A stretch of 64,000 nt of DNA from Legionella massiliensis (GCF_000756815.1 NZ_CCVW01000001.1:920001-984000); one strand, 5' to 3'. Positions 21,292 to 30,773 are shown, counted from the stretch's first letter. The notes: generated by a model from the sequence alone, not told the origin. Numbers and translations are program-made.

Positions 21292-22506
21292 ATGGCTGAG
21301 TACTTAGAAATTGCTGACAGGGTTAAAGCCTGGACTCGCTACGTTCCCTTTGCAGAAAATGCCAAACAGCAGGTGCTTAATCTTGCTTCCTTGCCTATTA
21401 TTTTCAAGCATATAGCTATCATGCCTGATGTTCACTTAGGAATAGGGGCGACTGTCGGAGCGGTTGTGCCTACTAAGAATGCTATTATTCCAGCTGCAGT
21501 TGGCGTTGATATTGGTTGTGGGATGATGGCTGTCCAAACCAATCTTTTCGCAGACGAGCTTCCAGATAATTTGTCAGGTTTACGTTCAGCAATAGAAAGA
21601 GCAATTCCCGTTGGTTTTGGCAAGTGGCGGGAGGATGAGATTCCCTCCTTGGCTATTGGCAAATGGCAAAAAGCACTTGATAAAGACTATGCAATAATCC
21701 TGCAACGCCATCCCATGCTTGGCCATAATAAAAAAACTAATAAGCGAATGATTAACGATATCAATGAGTTAGGCACTCTGGGAGGGGGGAATCATTTTAT
21801 TGAAGTCTGTTTGGATGAGCAAGAACAGCTTTGGCTAATGCTCCATAGCGGCTCGCGTGGGGTTGGTAATTGTATCGGTAATTATTTTATTGAATTGGCC
21901 AAGCATGATATGGCGCAATTGCTTGGCAATCTGCCTGATAAAGACTTGGCCTATTTATCCAAGGGAAGCAAACATTTCGATGATTACATTTTTGCTGTCA
22001 ATTGGGCGCAAAAATACGCACAAAACAACAGGGAAGTGATGATGCAACTTTTACTCAACACCCTGGCTAACGTACTTCATCGAAAAATTGATCCCCATCG
22101 CTTTGTGGTTAACTGTCATCACAATTATGTTGCCCTGGAAAACCATTTTGGCCAGGATATCTATGTCACACGTAAAGGCGCTGTTTCCGCCAAAAAAGAT
22201 GAGTTAGGCATTATTCCTGGTTCCATGGGGGCGCGATCCTTTATTGTGCGTGGTTTGGGGAATGAGGAGAGCTTTTGTAGCTGCAGTCACGGGGCTGGGC
22301 GCCTGATGTCGCGCCGTGAAGCGAAAAGGGTTATCAATTTGGCTGAGCATAGAAAAGCGACAGCAACCGTTGAATGCAGAAAGGACAAGGCGGTTCTGGA
22401 TGAAAGTCCTCGAGCCTACAAAAATATTGATGATGTCATGAAATCCCAGCAAGATTTGGTTGAGATTGTGTTTACGCTCAAGCAAATATTATGTGTAAAG
22501 GGGTAA
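21292..22506 (+). CDS. rtcB: RNA-splicing ligase RtcB
   Basis: The protein has 404 residues from the ATG at 21292. It could begin at 21262, but E. coli RtcB aligns from about here. Metal and catalytic motifs are PDVHLG, VDIGCG, GGGNHF, NCHHNY and the guanylated His in CSHGAG. RtcB joins RNA ends bearing 2',3'-cyclic phosphate or 3'-phosphate to 5'-OH ends with GTP and Mn2+. There is no RtcA or RtcR beside it. It is divergent from the CMD-monooxygenase operon, with a gap of about 60-90 nt. Confidence 0.96.
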   Translation: MAEYLEIADRVKAWTRYVPFAENAKQQVLNLASLPIIFKHIAIMPDVHLGIGATVGAVVPTKNAIIPAAVGVDIGCGMMAVQTNLFADELPDNLSGLRSAIERAIPVGFGKWREDEIPSLAIGKWQKALDKDYAIILQRHPMLGHNKKTNKRMINDINELGTLGGGNHFIEVCLDEQEQLWLMLHSGSRGVGNCIGNYFIELAKHDMAQLLGNLPDKDLAYLSKGSKHFDDYIFAVNWAQKYAQNNREVMMQLLLNTLANVLHRKIDPHRFVVNCHHNYVALENHFGQDIYVTRKGAVSAKKDELGIIPGSMGARSFIVRGLGNEESFCSCSHGAGRLMSRREAKRVINLAEHRKATATVECRKDKAVLDESPRAYKNIDDVMKSQQDLVEIVFTLKQILCVKG

Positions 22507-22892
22507 AACAAAAGCACTGTGCTAATCCCGGAGATCCCTCACTATGTTCGGGATGACGAGGCCTTTGCCCCAAAGGGGCTGGGGCGCTCCCAAAGACGTA
22601 CGTCATGTCGAACGTAGAGAGACATCTCCTGAGTGTAGCACTGTGCTAATCTCGGAGGCCTTTGCCCCAAAGGGGCTGGGGTGCTCCCAAAGACGTACGT
22701 CATGTCGAACGTAGAGAGACATCTCCTGAGTGTAGCACTGTGCTAATCTCGGAGATCCCTCACTATGTTCGGGATGACGAGGTCCTTGCCCCAAAGGGGC
22801 TGGGGCACTCAGGATGACGGAATGTATGGGCACCTAGGACGTGACTTGTTAGGAGTTTGAATTAGTTGTTTTTTAAATTTACTAAATAAACT
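22507..22892. repeat. Tandem and dispersed repeats between rtcB and the transporter gene
   Basis: Two 97-nt units (22561-22657 and 22658-22754) differ at only one or so positions. Each contains CCCCAAAGGGGCTGGGG and ACATCTCCTGAGTG. A partial third unit follows, and the block ends with GGATGACGGAATGT and CGTGACTTG as in other copies. ORFs in it arise from the repeat and are not genes. A related single copy is at 32655-32797. Confidence 0.88.
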
Positions 22893-24125
22893 ATGAAGGA
22901 TGCTAAAGTGCCGGTTAGCCAAAAAGCCTATCAATGGATAGCAAGCCTCTATTTTTTTCAAAGTATCCCCTTTGTTGTCGTTAGTTTGATTGCAACGATG
23001 ATGTATCAACAGCAAGGGATGGATAATAGCCAATCTGCTTTGCTAACCAGTTTATTAGTCATTCCCTGGGCGATTAAACCCCTGTTTGCCCCATCTCTGG
23101 AAAAATTTTCCACCAAGAAGCGCCTAACGGTTTTGACAGAGGGATTGATTGCTGCATTATTTCTCCTTTTGGCTCTGAGCGCTGACAACTCTTATTTTAT
23201 CTCGATTAGCACCTGTGGTTTCCTTTGTTTGGCGCTGAGTTCCTCAATTCACGATATTGTTTCCGATGGCGTTTATCTGCTCAATCTGGATGAGGAAAAT
23301 CAAAAACGCTATGTTGCCCTGCGCAGCTTCTTTTACCAATTGGGGCGTTTGGTGATCAAGGGGGGATTACTGGCTGTTGTTGGTCAACTGGCTATTCATT
23401 ATAAGGTGAATGCCTGGCAGGTTTTTTTTGCTGTAGTCTTTGCGATAACCTTCCTGCTGATGCTCTACCATAGTTTGAAAATCCCCGAAGTGGAAACGCG
23501 TTCGACGCGTTTTAATCGGGAATATTTTTCAATATTCAAAACCTTAATGACTTCAAGACAGGTTTACCTCCCGCTGATTTTTATCTTTTTATATAATTTT
23601 ACCGACGCGCAAATGCAGAAAGTTGTCCCTTTGTTTCTGCTCGATAAACTAGGACTGGATCTTAGTTTAGCTCGTGTTGGTGAGATCTATGGCATTTCTG
23701 GCAGTCTTGCCCTAATGCTGGGGATTTTTATTTCTGGCTTCCTGTTGAGCCGTTTTTCGCTGGCTGCCTGCTTGAAACGATTTACGATCTTATTGCTATC
23801 CGGCCATTTCTTTTTCTTCTTGTTGGCTCTGCATAGGCCAAGTCTCTATGCTATCTATGTGACAATCTTATTTAGTCAATTTGCCTTTGGTTTGGCAAAT
23901 GGTGCCTATATGGGCTATCTCTTGTCAGTAGCAAATAAGAGCGCCTATCCTATGTCAATGTACACGGTATGTACGGCTACGATGGCCCTAAGTTATGTCT
24001 TCTTTGGAGCCTTTAGCGGCTGGATTGAACAAGTTTTAGGATATAGTTATTTTTTCTTCTATATTTTTCTGGCGAATTCTATGTTGGTTTTATTAACTTA
24101 TTGGATGATGCATAGACATGGATGA
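22893..24125 (+). CDS. Major facilitator superfamily transporter, AmpG-like
   Basis: The protein has 410 residues with about twelve hydrophobic segments and a short loop motif PWAIKPLFAP after helix 2. SSIHDIVSDG in the fourth or fifth helix region corresponds to the conserved DIV-D motif of AmpG/muropeptide-permease-like MFS proteins. The substrate is uncertain. Its end overlaps the following LuxR regulator by 8 nt, so the two genes are translationally coupled. Confidence 0.88.
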   Translation: MKDAKVPVSQKAYQWIASLYFFQSIPFVVVSLIATMMYQQQGMDNSQSALLTSLLVIPWAIKPLFAPSLEKFSTKKRLTVLTEGLIAALFLLLALSADNSYFISISTCGFLCLALSSSIHDIVSDGVYLLNLDEENQKRYVALRSFFYQLGRLVIKGGLLAVVGQLAIHYKVNAWQVFFAVVFAITFLLMLYHSLKIPEVETRSTRFNREYFSIFKTLMTSRQVYLPLIFIFLYNFTDAQMQKVVPLFLLDKLGLDLSLARVGEIYGISGSLALMLGIFISGFLLSRFSLAACLKRFTILLLSGHFFFFLLALHRPSLYAIYVTILFSQFAFGLANGAYMGYLLSVANKSAYPMSMYTVCTATMALSYVFFGAFSGWIEQVLGYSYFFFYIFLANSMLVLLTYWMMHRHG

Positions 24126-24858
24126 GTTGTTGGTGCAATTTGAAAATGATTTGGTACAGGCTAATCTCTTGAGCGAATGTGATGAGGCACTGAATCGCTA
24201 TCTGAGCAAAAAGGGCATTAGTACCTATTCCTTTACGTACTATGCCTATCACCCTAATTCTTCGAACAAATTACAATACGATATGTGTTCTGCAAACTTT
24301 AAGGTCTGGCATCAGCATTATCTTGAGGAACAATACAACAATATCGATAGTACCTTGAGCTTTGTTTATAACAACCATTTGCCCATCTATTGGAATTTAA
24401 GGCAGCAATTAGCCCAGGCAAGTACCGAGGCTGAGCGCAAAATGAGGGAGGATTCTATTGCCTTTGGTGCAGAATCTGGTTTGTCGATTCCTATTCACGG
24501 TGCCCACAATAATTTTGCAATTCTGCTGTTAGTACAAATGCAACATGAGCAATCGAATTTACAGCAGCAGATAATACAATATGAATTTTTTGTTGCTGCC
24601 TATTTATATTTCCATTATATCCAGACTCATCTTCTTGCTGAGGCGCCAGAAAAAGAGTTATTCCGGCTGACCCAGCGTGAAATTCAATGCTTATTGTTGA
24701 TAGCCAAACAGTATTCAGTCAAACAAATGGCTCAGCACCTTGAACTTACTGAGCGCACAATCAATTTTCATATTCAAAAGCTCAATAAAAAACTGGGAAC
24801 GAAAAACAAATACCAATCTTTGGCAAAGGCACTGGAACATCGGTTGCTTACGCTTTGA
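24118..24858 (+). CDS. LuxR-family transcriptional regulator
   Basis: The protein has 246 residues. The C-terminal 65 residues form a GerE/LuxR helix-turn-helix (LTQREIQCLLLIAKQYSVKQ through LTERTINFHIQKLNKKL). The N-terminal 170 residues look like an autoinducer-binding-type domain, as in Legionella LpnR proteins. No LuxI synthase is nearby. It is coupled to the upstream MFS gene and may control its expression. Confidence 0.92.
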   Translation: MDELLVQFENDLVQANLLSECDEALNRYLSKKGISTYSFTYYAYHPNSSNKLQYDMCSANFKVWHQHYLEEQYNNIDSTLSFVYNNHLPIYWNLRQQLAQASTEAERKMREDSIAFGAESGLSIPIHGAHNNFAILLLVQMQHEQSNLQQQIIQYEFFVAAYLYFHYIQTHLLAEAPEKELFRLTQREIQCLLLIAKQYSVKQMAQHLELTERTINFHIQKLNKKLGTKNKYQSLAKALEHRLLTL

Positions 24859-24879
24859 TAGATGGTAAACCTAAGGCAA

Positions 24880-24995
24880 CGTCATCCAGAGCACAGCGAA
24901 GGATCTCCGGGATTAGCACTCTGCCACCGTCAGGAGATCCTTCGCTGTGCTCTGGATGACGTAGTGTTGAGACAAGAAGGGACGTGACCTATTAT
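24880..24995. repeat. Dispersed palindromic repeat element
   Basis: This is a near-perfect palindrome. The left arm CGTCATCCAGAGCACAGCGA and its exact complement enclose about 45 nt, followed by a tail ending TGACCTATTAT. It lies just downstream of the LuxR gene. Confidence 0.88.
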
Positions 24996-25044
24996 GATAG
25001 ATGATAAATAATGAGATATTTCCCTCAATAACGATTATTCGAAG

Positions 25045-28044
25045 ATGTTAGGCAAAAGTGAATATGGATTTTTTTCGACCCAAACTAGCGAAGTCAATAG
25101 AGCGTCGGCATGGCAGTTAATCTTATCAGATTTCAGCCATAGCCTCTTTTTTAATCCAGGATCTAAATCAATTTTGGGTTTTGGCAAAAATAGTGCCTAT
25201 GAATCTGATTATTCATTCAGGCAAAAAAGTTGTGAGCCCTGGACGATTCCCCTTCGTTCTGAGCATTGGGTCAAGCAAGTTGCTGCCGGCGATGGGCATC
25301 TACTAATTTTATATGAGAATGGCTTATTGGAGGGCTATGGCCGAAGAACTGCTGGGCAATTAGGTATTGGGTCTTTTATCAATAGGAATCTAAAATCTGT
25401 ATCAATTCAGCTTCCGGCTGATGACAGACCCCTGCAAATTGCCGCCGCAAGAGACTATAGCTTGGTTATTAGCGAAAGGGGAATCTTATATGGTTTTGGT
25501 GATAATCGGGATGGGCAATTGGGTTTAGGTAAGAGAAGAACCATTGAATTTCCAACAGCGATCCCCTTGCCTGAGGGGGTAATTCCTGATCAAATTTTTA
25601 CTGCAAATAATCGCACAATCATCGCTTGTAAGAATGGTGAATTGTTTGGTTTCGGTTGTAATACTTCTTTCGAGTTTCCAGATGCATCGCGCCAATCTGA
25701 TCAGAAAACCCCTCTGCGTCTTCATAAATTTGAACTCTTAAAGCCGCGTAGCTTTGGCATTGGAGAATATGCTGTCATTGTTTTGTCTCAGGAGGGGGAA
25801 TGCTTTTTTTATGGCGTCAATATACAGAATCCCCTTCCTGTCGATTATATAAACCGACGAACCCTCATCCTGCCTTCTGGTGTAAAACCGGTACAGATAG
25901 CCTTTAGCCATAAACACCTTATTCTGCTGACTGAGCAAGGGGAAATATGGGAAACGAGGAAGGGTCAGAAGATGGCGGATGCCGCCTTTGTGCAATTGAC
26001 TTTGCCTGCCAGGGAAACAGCAAAATCAATAGGAGCTGGCTGGGATAACAGCTTTATTTTCACAGAAAGAGCTTGTTATGGCTTGGGGCCTAATAGTGAT
26101 TACCAGCTGGGGTTAGATGCCAAAACGAGCTTTAGCTCTCCTCAGCTCTTACCCTTGTGCACCACGTACTCAAAAAGTCCCGATAACGCTCTGCTAACTA
26201 CTCCCTTAAAACCGGAAAAACTCTTTTTAGAACAGGAAAAATGGTCGAGTTATCAAGATAATACGGAAATAATTGAGATTCTGGCGAAGAATGAGGGGCG
26301 GGTTATTGAAATCATTCGCCCGCAAATCTATGACCAGGGATTGATTCTAAGTACGTTGTATACCTTTTATTCCAATAGGGTTGTGCTGGCCGAAGATTGT
26401 TTTCAGAATAAAAAAATTGCTGGCAATAGGGATATCATGAAAGGCAGGGGAACAATGCCAGTTATCCTGTTGGATTTGGGTGGCTTAGATTTCAGCTCAG
26501 GTTATGCCCTTGAGAAGAGTTACAGCAAATTAATGGCGGCCTTGTATTTAGAATATCGAATAGTTCTTTTTGAGGGATATTTGAAAGATAAAGGAGCAGA
26601 GCAAGAGGATTATCAGGAAATCGCAACAGAAGCAAATGACAGACTCCTCGGCAAAGCCTTGCTTAACTTGACCCTATATCTCTATCAGCAATATGGACAA
26701 AAGGTAAAACTTTTAATTAATAATGCAGATATTCCCCTACGATCAGGGTTGACTGAGCAAAGCTATCAGTACAGAACTGAGCAGCTTAAGGGGTGGATTA
26801 ATCCTGCCATCGGTGGCTTTTTGCATGAGGCAGAAAATCCCTCTGTTTCACAAACAATTTTGATGGGAATACATCCCTCATCCTTAGGCCTGTCGAGCAA
26901 GCATATTCAGAATCTGTCGGATCTCCAGCCAAAGTACAGGCCTTTTTTAAAGGCGAGTACTGATATAGTCGCTCCGAATAAAAGTCATTTTCTCTATGGC
27001 ATGAAAGTAAGTCCTGAGATTTGTGAGCAAATTGGCTGCCTCTTAGAGAAAAAGACGCTGCAGTTAGCACAGGAAGCAATAGCAGGGGAGCTTTTTCCCT
27101 GTTTAATTCAACTGGGATTGTTGCGGCAAAGTCCGCTCGATGATCGATGCTCTCTGCTATCCATTAGCGATCAGCAATCATTAACACTCATACAAGGCCT
27201 GCATAAAAAATGGCAATTACAAAACCTAAGGCGGGTCACTGTCGTTTGGGATATTGATCATGTCTTAGCTACCCATGAAAAATGCACGCCGGAAGCAGCC
27301 CTATTTTTTTTACGCCGAGGTTATATTATTTCTGCTTTGAATATTACTCATTACATCCCGCCGGGGATTATTGAGCTTATGCGGTATCAATATTCGAATC
27401 CTTTGATCAAAGTTGCCTTTTTTAGTTCGGGGGATCTAAGAAGGAACAAAGCCTTTGTTGCCGCCTTGTTAACCCTGGCTTTGGGAGAGGAACGTTATAA
27501 GGAAATTGCTGCGGATATCATCATTCTTTCTGGTGCAAATCTTAGAGACTCTAAAAAAGATATTTCTTTAGCGATTGCCGAAGAAGACGAGATTGAGAAC
27601 GCCATTTTTATTGATAACGACCCAAGATTTGTCTATTTCAACCAGGATCAACATTACTTGCATTCAGAAACGGTTCAATCCCAAGATTTCGCTGATTTAA
27701 ACGAAACAATAATCCCCTGTGCTAGCCCTGCTGATCCGCTTTTTCATAAGGTCAATGCGCCTTTTTATTTGGCCTCTATTTTGCACCACTGTATTAGCAA
27801 TAAGGATACTGTACCTGTTGTGAAAAAGTTGGCTGAGATGCAGACTGGACCACAAGGGGCATCAAAGAAGAATCCTGCTATTTATGGGGAAGGGTTGGCT
27901 TTGTTAAAACCATTTAACTCTGATCTGATGCTGGTGAGTTCAGAAAGTTTTAGAGCCTGTATCGTAGATTTGCCTTCTGAGGAACAGAAAACAGAGATCG
28001 ATGTCGCAAAAGAGCATGAATATGAAGAATGTCGCCTGATGTAG
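25045..28044 (+). CDS. RCC1-repeat protein with C-terminal HAD-like domain, candidate effector
   Basis: The protein has 999 residues. Residues about 25-370 hold roughly seven RCC1-type repeats (GRRTAGQLGIG, GDNRDGQLGLG, GPNSDYQLGLD), predicting a beta-propeller. RCC1 repeats occur in eukaryotic Ran exchange factors and in Legionella effectors such as LegG1 that act on small GTPases. Around 735-870 there is a HAD-like region: WDIDHV with D736/D738, then FIDNDP with D857/D859, plus SSG as a possible second motif. The acidic tail (EHEYEEC) resembles a Dot/Icm signal. GTPase or phosphatase activity is inferred. Confidence 0.85.
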   Translation: MLGKSEYGFFSTQTSEVNRASAWQLILSDFSHSLFFNPGSKSILGFGKNSAYESDYSFRQKSCEPWTIPLRSEHWVKQVAAGDGHLLILYENGLLEGYGRRTAGQLGIGSFINRNLKSVSIQLPADDRPLQIAAARDYSLVISERGILYGFGDNRDGQLGLGKRRTIEFPTAIPLPEGVIPDQIFTANNRTIIACKNGELFGFGCNTSFEFPDASRQSDQKTPLRLHKFELLKPRSFGIGEYAVIVLSQEGECFFYGVNIQNPLPVDYINRRTLILPSGVKPVQIAFSHKHLILLTEQGEIWETRKGQKMADAAFVQLTLPARETAKSIGAGWDNSFIFTERACYGLGPNSDYQLGLDAKTSFSSPQLLPLCTTYSKSPDNALLTTPLKPEKLFLEQEKWSSYQDNTEIIEILAKNEGRVIEIIRPQIYDQGLILSTLYTFYSNRVVLAEDCFQNKKIAGNRDIMKGRGTMPVILLDLGGLDFSSGYALEKSYSKLMAALYLEYRIVLFEGYLKDKGAEQEDYQEIATEANDRLLGKALLNLTLYLYQQYGQKVKLLINNADIPLRSGLTEQSYQYRTEQLKGWINPAIGGFLHEAENPSVSQTILMGIHPSSLGLSSKHIQNLSDLQPKYRPFLKASTDIVAPNKSHFLYGMKVSPEICEQIGCLLEKKTLQLAQEAIAGELFPCLIQLGLLRQSPLDDRCSLLSISDQQSLTLIQGLHKKWQLQNLRRVTVVWDIDHVLATHEKCTPEAALFFLRRGYIISALNITHYIPPGIIELMRYQYSNPLIKVAFFSSGDLRRNKAFVAALLTLALGEERYKEIAADIIILSGANLRDSKKDISLAIAEEDEIENAIFIDNDPRFVYFNQDQHYLHSETVQSQDFADLNETIIPCASPADPLFHKVNAPFYLASILHHCISNKDTVPVVKKLAEMQTGPQGASKKNPAIYGEGLALLKPFNSDLMLVSSESFRACIVDLPSEEQKTEIDVAKEHEYEECRLM

Positions 28045-28112
28045 GCAGAGGTTGATAAATTACTAATGGGCAAAGTATAATTCTTGTCCACGTTGCAATT
28101 AGACCCAGGCAA

Positions 28113-28814
28113 ATGAAATATTTCTTATATTTGTATTTTATTTTAAACAGTTTAATTCACGCCGAGACACATACTGTCAGACTTGGTAATACCAAGATCG
28201 CGATCATTAAGCATAAAGGAAAAGGAAAGACCTTTGTGCATTTGCATGAAAGCGAGGTCACTGCTCTGGCAGCTGCAAGGCTCTATGTGGCAAAAGAAGG
28301 TGGCACGTTAATAACCCTTAAACATTCGGGGGAGCGAAATGTAGTCTTTTATTTAAGGGGAGTGCGTTATGAGTTTGATCCCAATCGCATTTTTACCGAC
28401 AAGGGCATTCGTACTACCTTAAAGCAATTTGGCCATTATTCTCCAGCAGCACATTTTGAAGTGAAAAAACTTGCTAACCAGATTTTAGTACTTATTCCTC
28501 CGGGCAAAGTCGTCGCGGTACATAATAATAACCGTAATTATTCGCTTAAGGAGTACTTTCCTAAACATAGCTTGGCGCGTGATGCTAACGCTTTGTACTA
28601 CCGTTCCTTCTCTAATCTCAGGAATTTTTATTTTGTTACTAGGCGAGAAGAGTATCTCCGCTTGAAAAAGCTGAAATTTAATGTCGCCTTACAAGCCAAA
28701 CATGCTCAGGACGATGGTTCTTTGTCCTATCATTTTGCCAACAAGAATTATGTCAATATTGAAAGTGCTTATGGCGCTTTAAGCGCTCAGCTTAAAATGC
28801 TGCGCTCTGCCTAA
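28113..28814 (+). CDS. Exported protein with M14-peptidase-like metal motifs
   Basis: The protein has 233 residues with a signal peptide (about 1-18). I see HESE, giving HxxE with H44/E47 or so, then DPNRIF about 50 residues on, then AVHNNN and finally NIESAYG. HxxE, an NR pair (as in DLNR-type motifs of succinylglutamate desuccinylase) and a later His are the zinc and substrate residues of the M14 carboxypeptidase/aspartoacylase superfamily. The assignment is my inference from motif order. It would act in the periplasm, perhaps on peptides or peptidoglycan. Confidence 0.75.
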   Translation: MKYFLYLYFILNSLIHAETHTVRLGNTKIAIIKHKGKGKTFVHLHESEVTALAAARLYVAKEGGTLITLKHSGERNVVFYLRGVRYEFDPNRIFTDKGIRTTLKQFGHYSPAAHFEVKKLANQILVLIPPGKVVAVHNNNRNYSLKEYFPKHSLARDANALYYRSFSNLRNFYFVTRREEYLRLKKLKFNVALQAKHAQDDGSLSYHFANKNYVNIESAYGALSAQLKMLRSA

Positions 28815-28937
28815 TTTGGGGGGAAATGTTAGATAGATCAGAGAGTTCTTGAAATTTACAAATTCGCTAATTTGTTTTCTTTGGGCTATGATAAATTCGT
28901 ATAAAGGATATTCATACCAAATTTAATGGAGGATTTT

Positions 28938-29573
28938 ATGAGCTTTCATCGCCCCAAAATAACCTTGGCTGCTTTGTTTATTAGCCTCTGCCCTTTAATG
29001 GCCAATGCTGATGATACAACCACAACCAATACAACAACGACTACAACGGCACCTGCCGCAAATACCTCAGCCCCTGCTAGTAGTGGTGATTCAAATAAAC
29101 AAGAATCTTTTGAAACCATTTGTATTTCCTCCTGGATGAAAAGGCTTAATGATGTTCAGGATAAGGTGAGCTATAAAAATTTCGGTGAAAAATATTGCGC
29201 CTGTGCTTTAACCCAGCCTCTGGATACTGATGCTGCTGTTGATAAGGCAATACAGGTTTGTATGTCGCGTATTTTGTTGCATGATGCTATGGATGCGGTA
29301 GAAGATGAGATTGGTTTGGACAAGGCTACTGATAAGGATGTTAATCAGTATTGTCAAGATAGGTGGAAGCTAATCTATCCGCAAATGTCAGAACAAGCTC
29401 AGCAAAATACTAATGCTTTCTGTACTTGCGCGCAGCCTAAGTTAATGACGCTGATTAACTCTTCTGATGGAATGACGGATAAAGAATATTATGCGCAAAT
29501 TGATAGTGTTGCTGCATCCTGTTCTTCAGAGGTTAAACCTGCACAAAATTCTTCTTCACCATCATCAAATTAA
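28938..29573 (+). CDS. Exported Cys-rich protein with two similar modules
   Basis: The protein has about 211 residues from the ATG at 28938, which has GGAGG 5 nt upstream; the ATG at 28926 is less likely. A signal peptide is followed by a Thr/Ala/Ser-rich linker. Two helical modules then follow, each with a single Cys and, about 25 residues later, a CxC (CAC and CTC). The spacing suggests disulfides or metal binding in the periplasm. No family is recognised. Confidence 0.75.
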   Translation: MSFHRPKITLAALFISLCPLMANADDTTTTNTTTTTTAPAANTSAPASSGDSNKQESFETICISSWMKRLNDVQDKVSYKNFGEKYCACALTQPLDTDAAVDKAIQVCMSRILLHDAMDAVEDEIGLDKATDKDVNQYCQDRWKLIYPQMSEQAQQNTNAFCTCAQPKLMTLINSSDGMTDKEYYAQIDSVAASCSSEVKPAQNSSSPSSN

Positions 29574-29603
29574 TTCCCCTGGGGCTATTAACTTAGCTCG
29601 AAA

Positions 29604-29625
29604 TCCCGCGGCCTGCCGCGGGATA
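29604..29625. terminator. GC-rich hairpin after the Cys-rich protein gene
   Basis: ATCCCGCGG and CCGCGGGAT form a 9-bp stem with a CCTG loop. No T run follows, so it may terminate weakly or protect the 3' end. Confidence 0.5.
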
Positions 29626-29705
29626 TTGGCGCATGCTCTATACTAATAGTAAAGGCAGATGTTTTATCTGTTTGGCAATTATTTAGGGTAAGTGGTAATC
29701 GTATT

Positions 29706-30557
29706 ATGAATACAATCAAAGTGTTAGATGTCTCTTTGCGTGATGGCGGTCATCGAACTAATTTTCATTTCCAAGATCGTGATTTGGAAGGAATTTTAAC
29801 ACCCCTGGATAATTCCGGTTTGGAGTATATAGAAGTCGGTTACCGTAATGGCTCGCTACAACCCACAAAAAATCTTGGTAGGGCAGGGCTTTGTACAAAA
29901 GACTATCTGCTTCTATGTCAGTCCTTGATAAAAAACGCCAAGATCGCAGTGATGGTTTATCCTGATAATGTCACCAAGGCAGATCTGCTGGAGCTAAAAG
30001 AATGTGGGGTCAGTTTATTACGCATCTGTATTCCTAAGGGTAAGATCGAAAAGTCTTTCCCTATCTTTGCGATGGCCAAAGAACTGGGCATGGAAACCTC
30101 AGCGAATTTTATTCTTATGTCCTATTATCAAGAACAAGAACTTGATGAGGTGCTTGCCGCGATTGTTAAACACCATCCAGATATGATCTACTTTGCTGAT
30201 TCAAACGGTAGCATGCTGCCATCAAGAATTCAGGCTATTTATAGTAAATACACTAAACTTTATGCGATTCCCTTCGGTTTTCATGCCCACGATAACTTAG
30301 GCTTGGCTCAGGCTAATGCGCTCGCTGCGCTAAGCAATGGCGTACAATTTATCGATGTTTCGCTCGCTGGCATGGGCAAAGGGATTGGCAATCTCAAAAC
30401 AGAGTTTTTCACCGCCTATTTACATGCTATAGATGTGAAAAAGTATCGTTTGGTTGAGATACTGGCCGCAGCTAATTATGTGCGAAATGCTTTAGGAGTT
30501 GGCCAGGAAGATATTGAGATGGAAGAGTTCATCCGCGGGATTAGCGATATTTCATAA
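29706..30557 (+). CDS. DRE-TIM metallolyase, 4-hydroxy-2-oxovalerate aldolase-like
   Basis: This 283-residue TIM-barrel enzyme belongs to the HMG-CoA lyase/aldolase superfamily. Signature segments are LDVSLRDGG at the N-terminus (metal and catalytic Asp/Arg), FHAHDNLG with the metal-binding His pair, and DVSLAGMGKGIGN near the C-terminus. It lacks the C-terminal DmpG communication domain (DmpG is about 340 residues), so it probably works without an aldehyde dehydrogenase partner. The substrate is not predictable from context. Confidence 0.85.
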   Translation: MNTIKVLDVSLRDGGHRTNFHFQDRDLEGILTPLDNSGLEYIEVGYRNGSLQPTKNLGRAGLCTKDYLLLCQSLIKNAKIAVMVYPDNVTKADLLELKECGVSLLRICIPKGKIEKSFPIFAMAKELGMETSANFILMSYYQEQELDEVLAAIVKHHPDMIYFADSNGSMLPSRIQAIYSKYTKLYAIPFGFHAHDNLGLAQANALAALSNGVQFIDVSLAGMGKGIGNLKTEFFTAYLHAIDVKKYRLVEILAAANYVRNALGVGQEDIEMEEFIRGISDIS

Positions 30558-30582
30558 CCGATTTGAAACGGTTCTAGTCCTT

Positions 30583-30773
30583 ATAGGTATCTACACAAGT
30601 GTCTGTAATAGATGAGCTCTGTCCCCCTAAGGCACGTCATCCAGAGCGCAGCGAAGGATCTCCTGAATGTGGCACGGTGCTAATCCCGGAGATCCTTCGC
30701 TGCGCTCTGGATGACGTAGTGTTGAAACAAGGAAGGACGTGACCTTATTATAGACACTTGTGTAGCTACCTAT
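30583..30773. mobile_element. MITE-like element with 28-nt terminal inverted repeats
   Basis: The outer 28 nt on each side match in inverted orientation at 26 of 28 positions (ATAGGTATCTACACAAGTGT at the left end). Inside sits the CATCCAGAGCGCAGCGAAGG palindrome and tail seen at 14915 and 24880. It encodes no protein and fills most of the gap between the aldolase-like and malic enzyme genes. A similar end (ACCTACATAAGTGTCTA) occurs alone near 58270. Confidence 0.8.

Noticed and set aside
22603-22833. A 76-codon minus-strand ORF
   Set aside because: It is produced entirely by the 97-nt tandem repeats; no start signal or protein-like composition.
22507-22892. Possible CRISPR array because of regular repeats
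   Set aside because: Units are 97 nt with no spacers and no cas genes; it is a tandem repeat.
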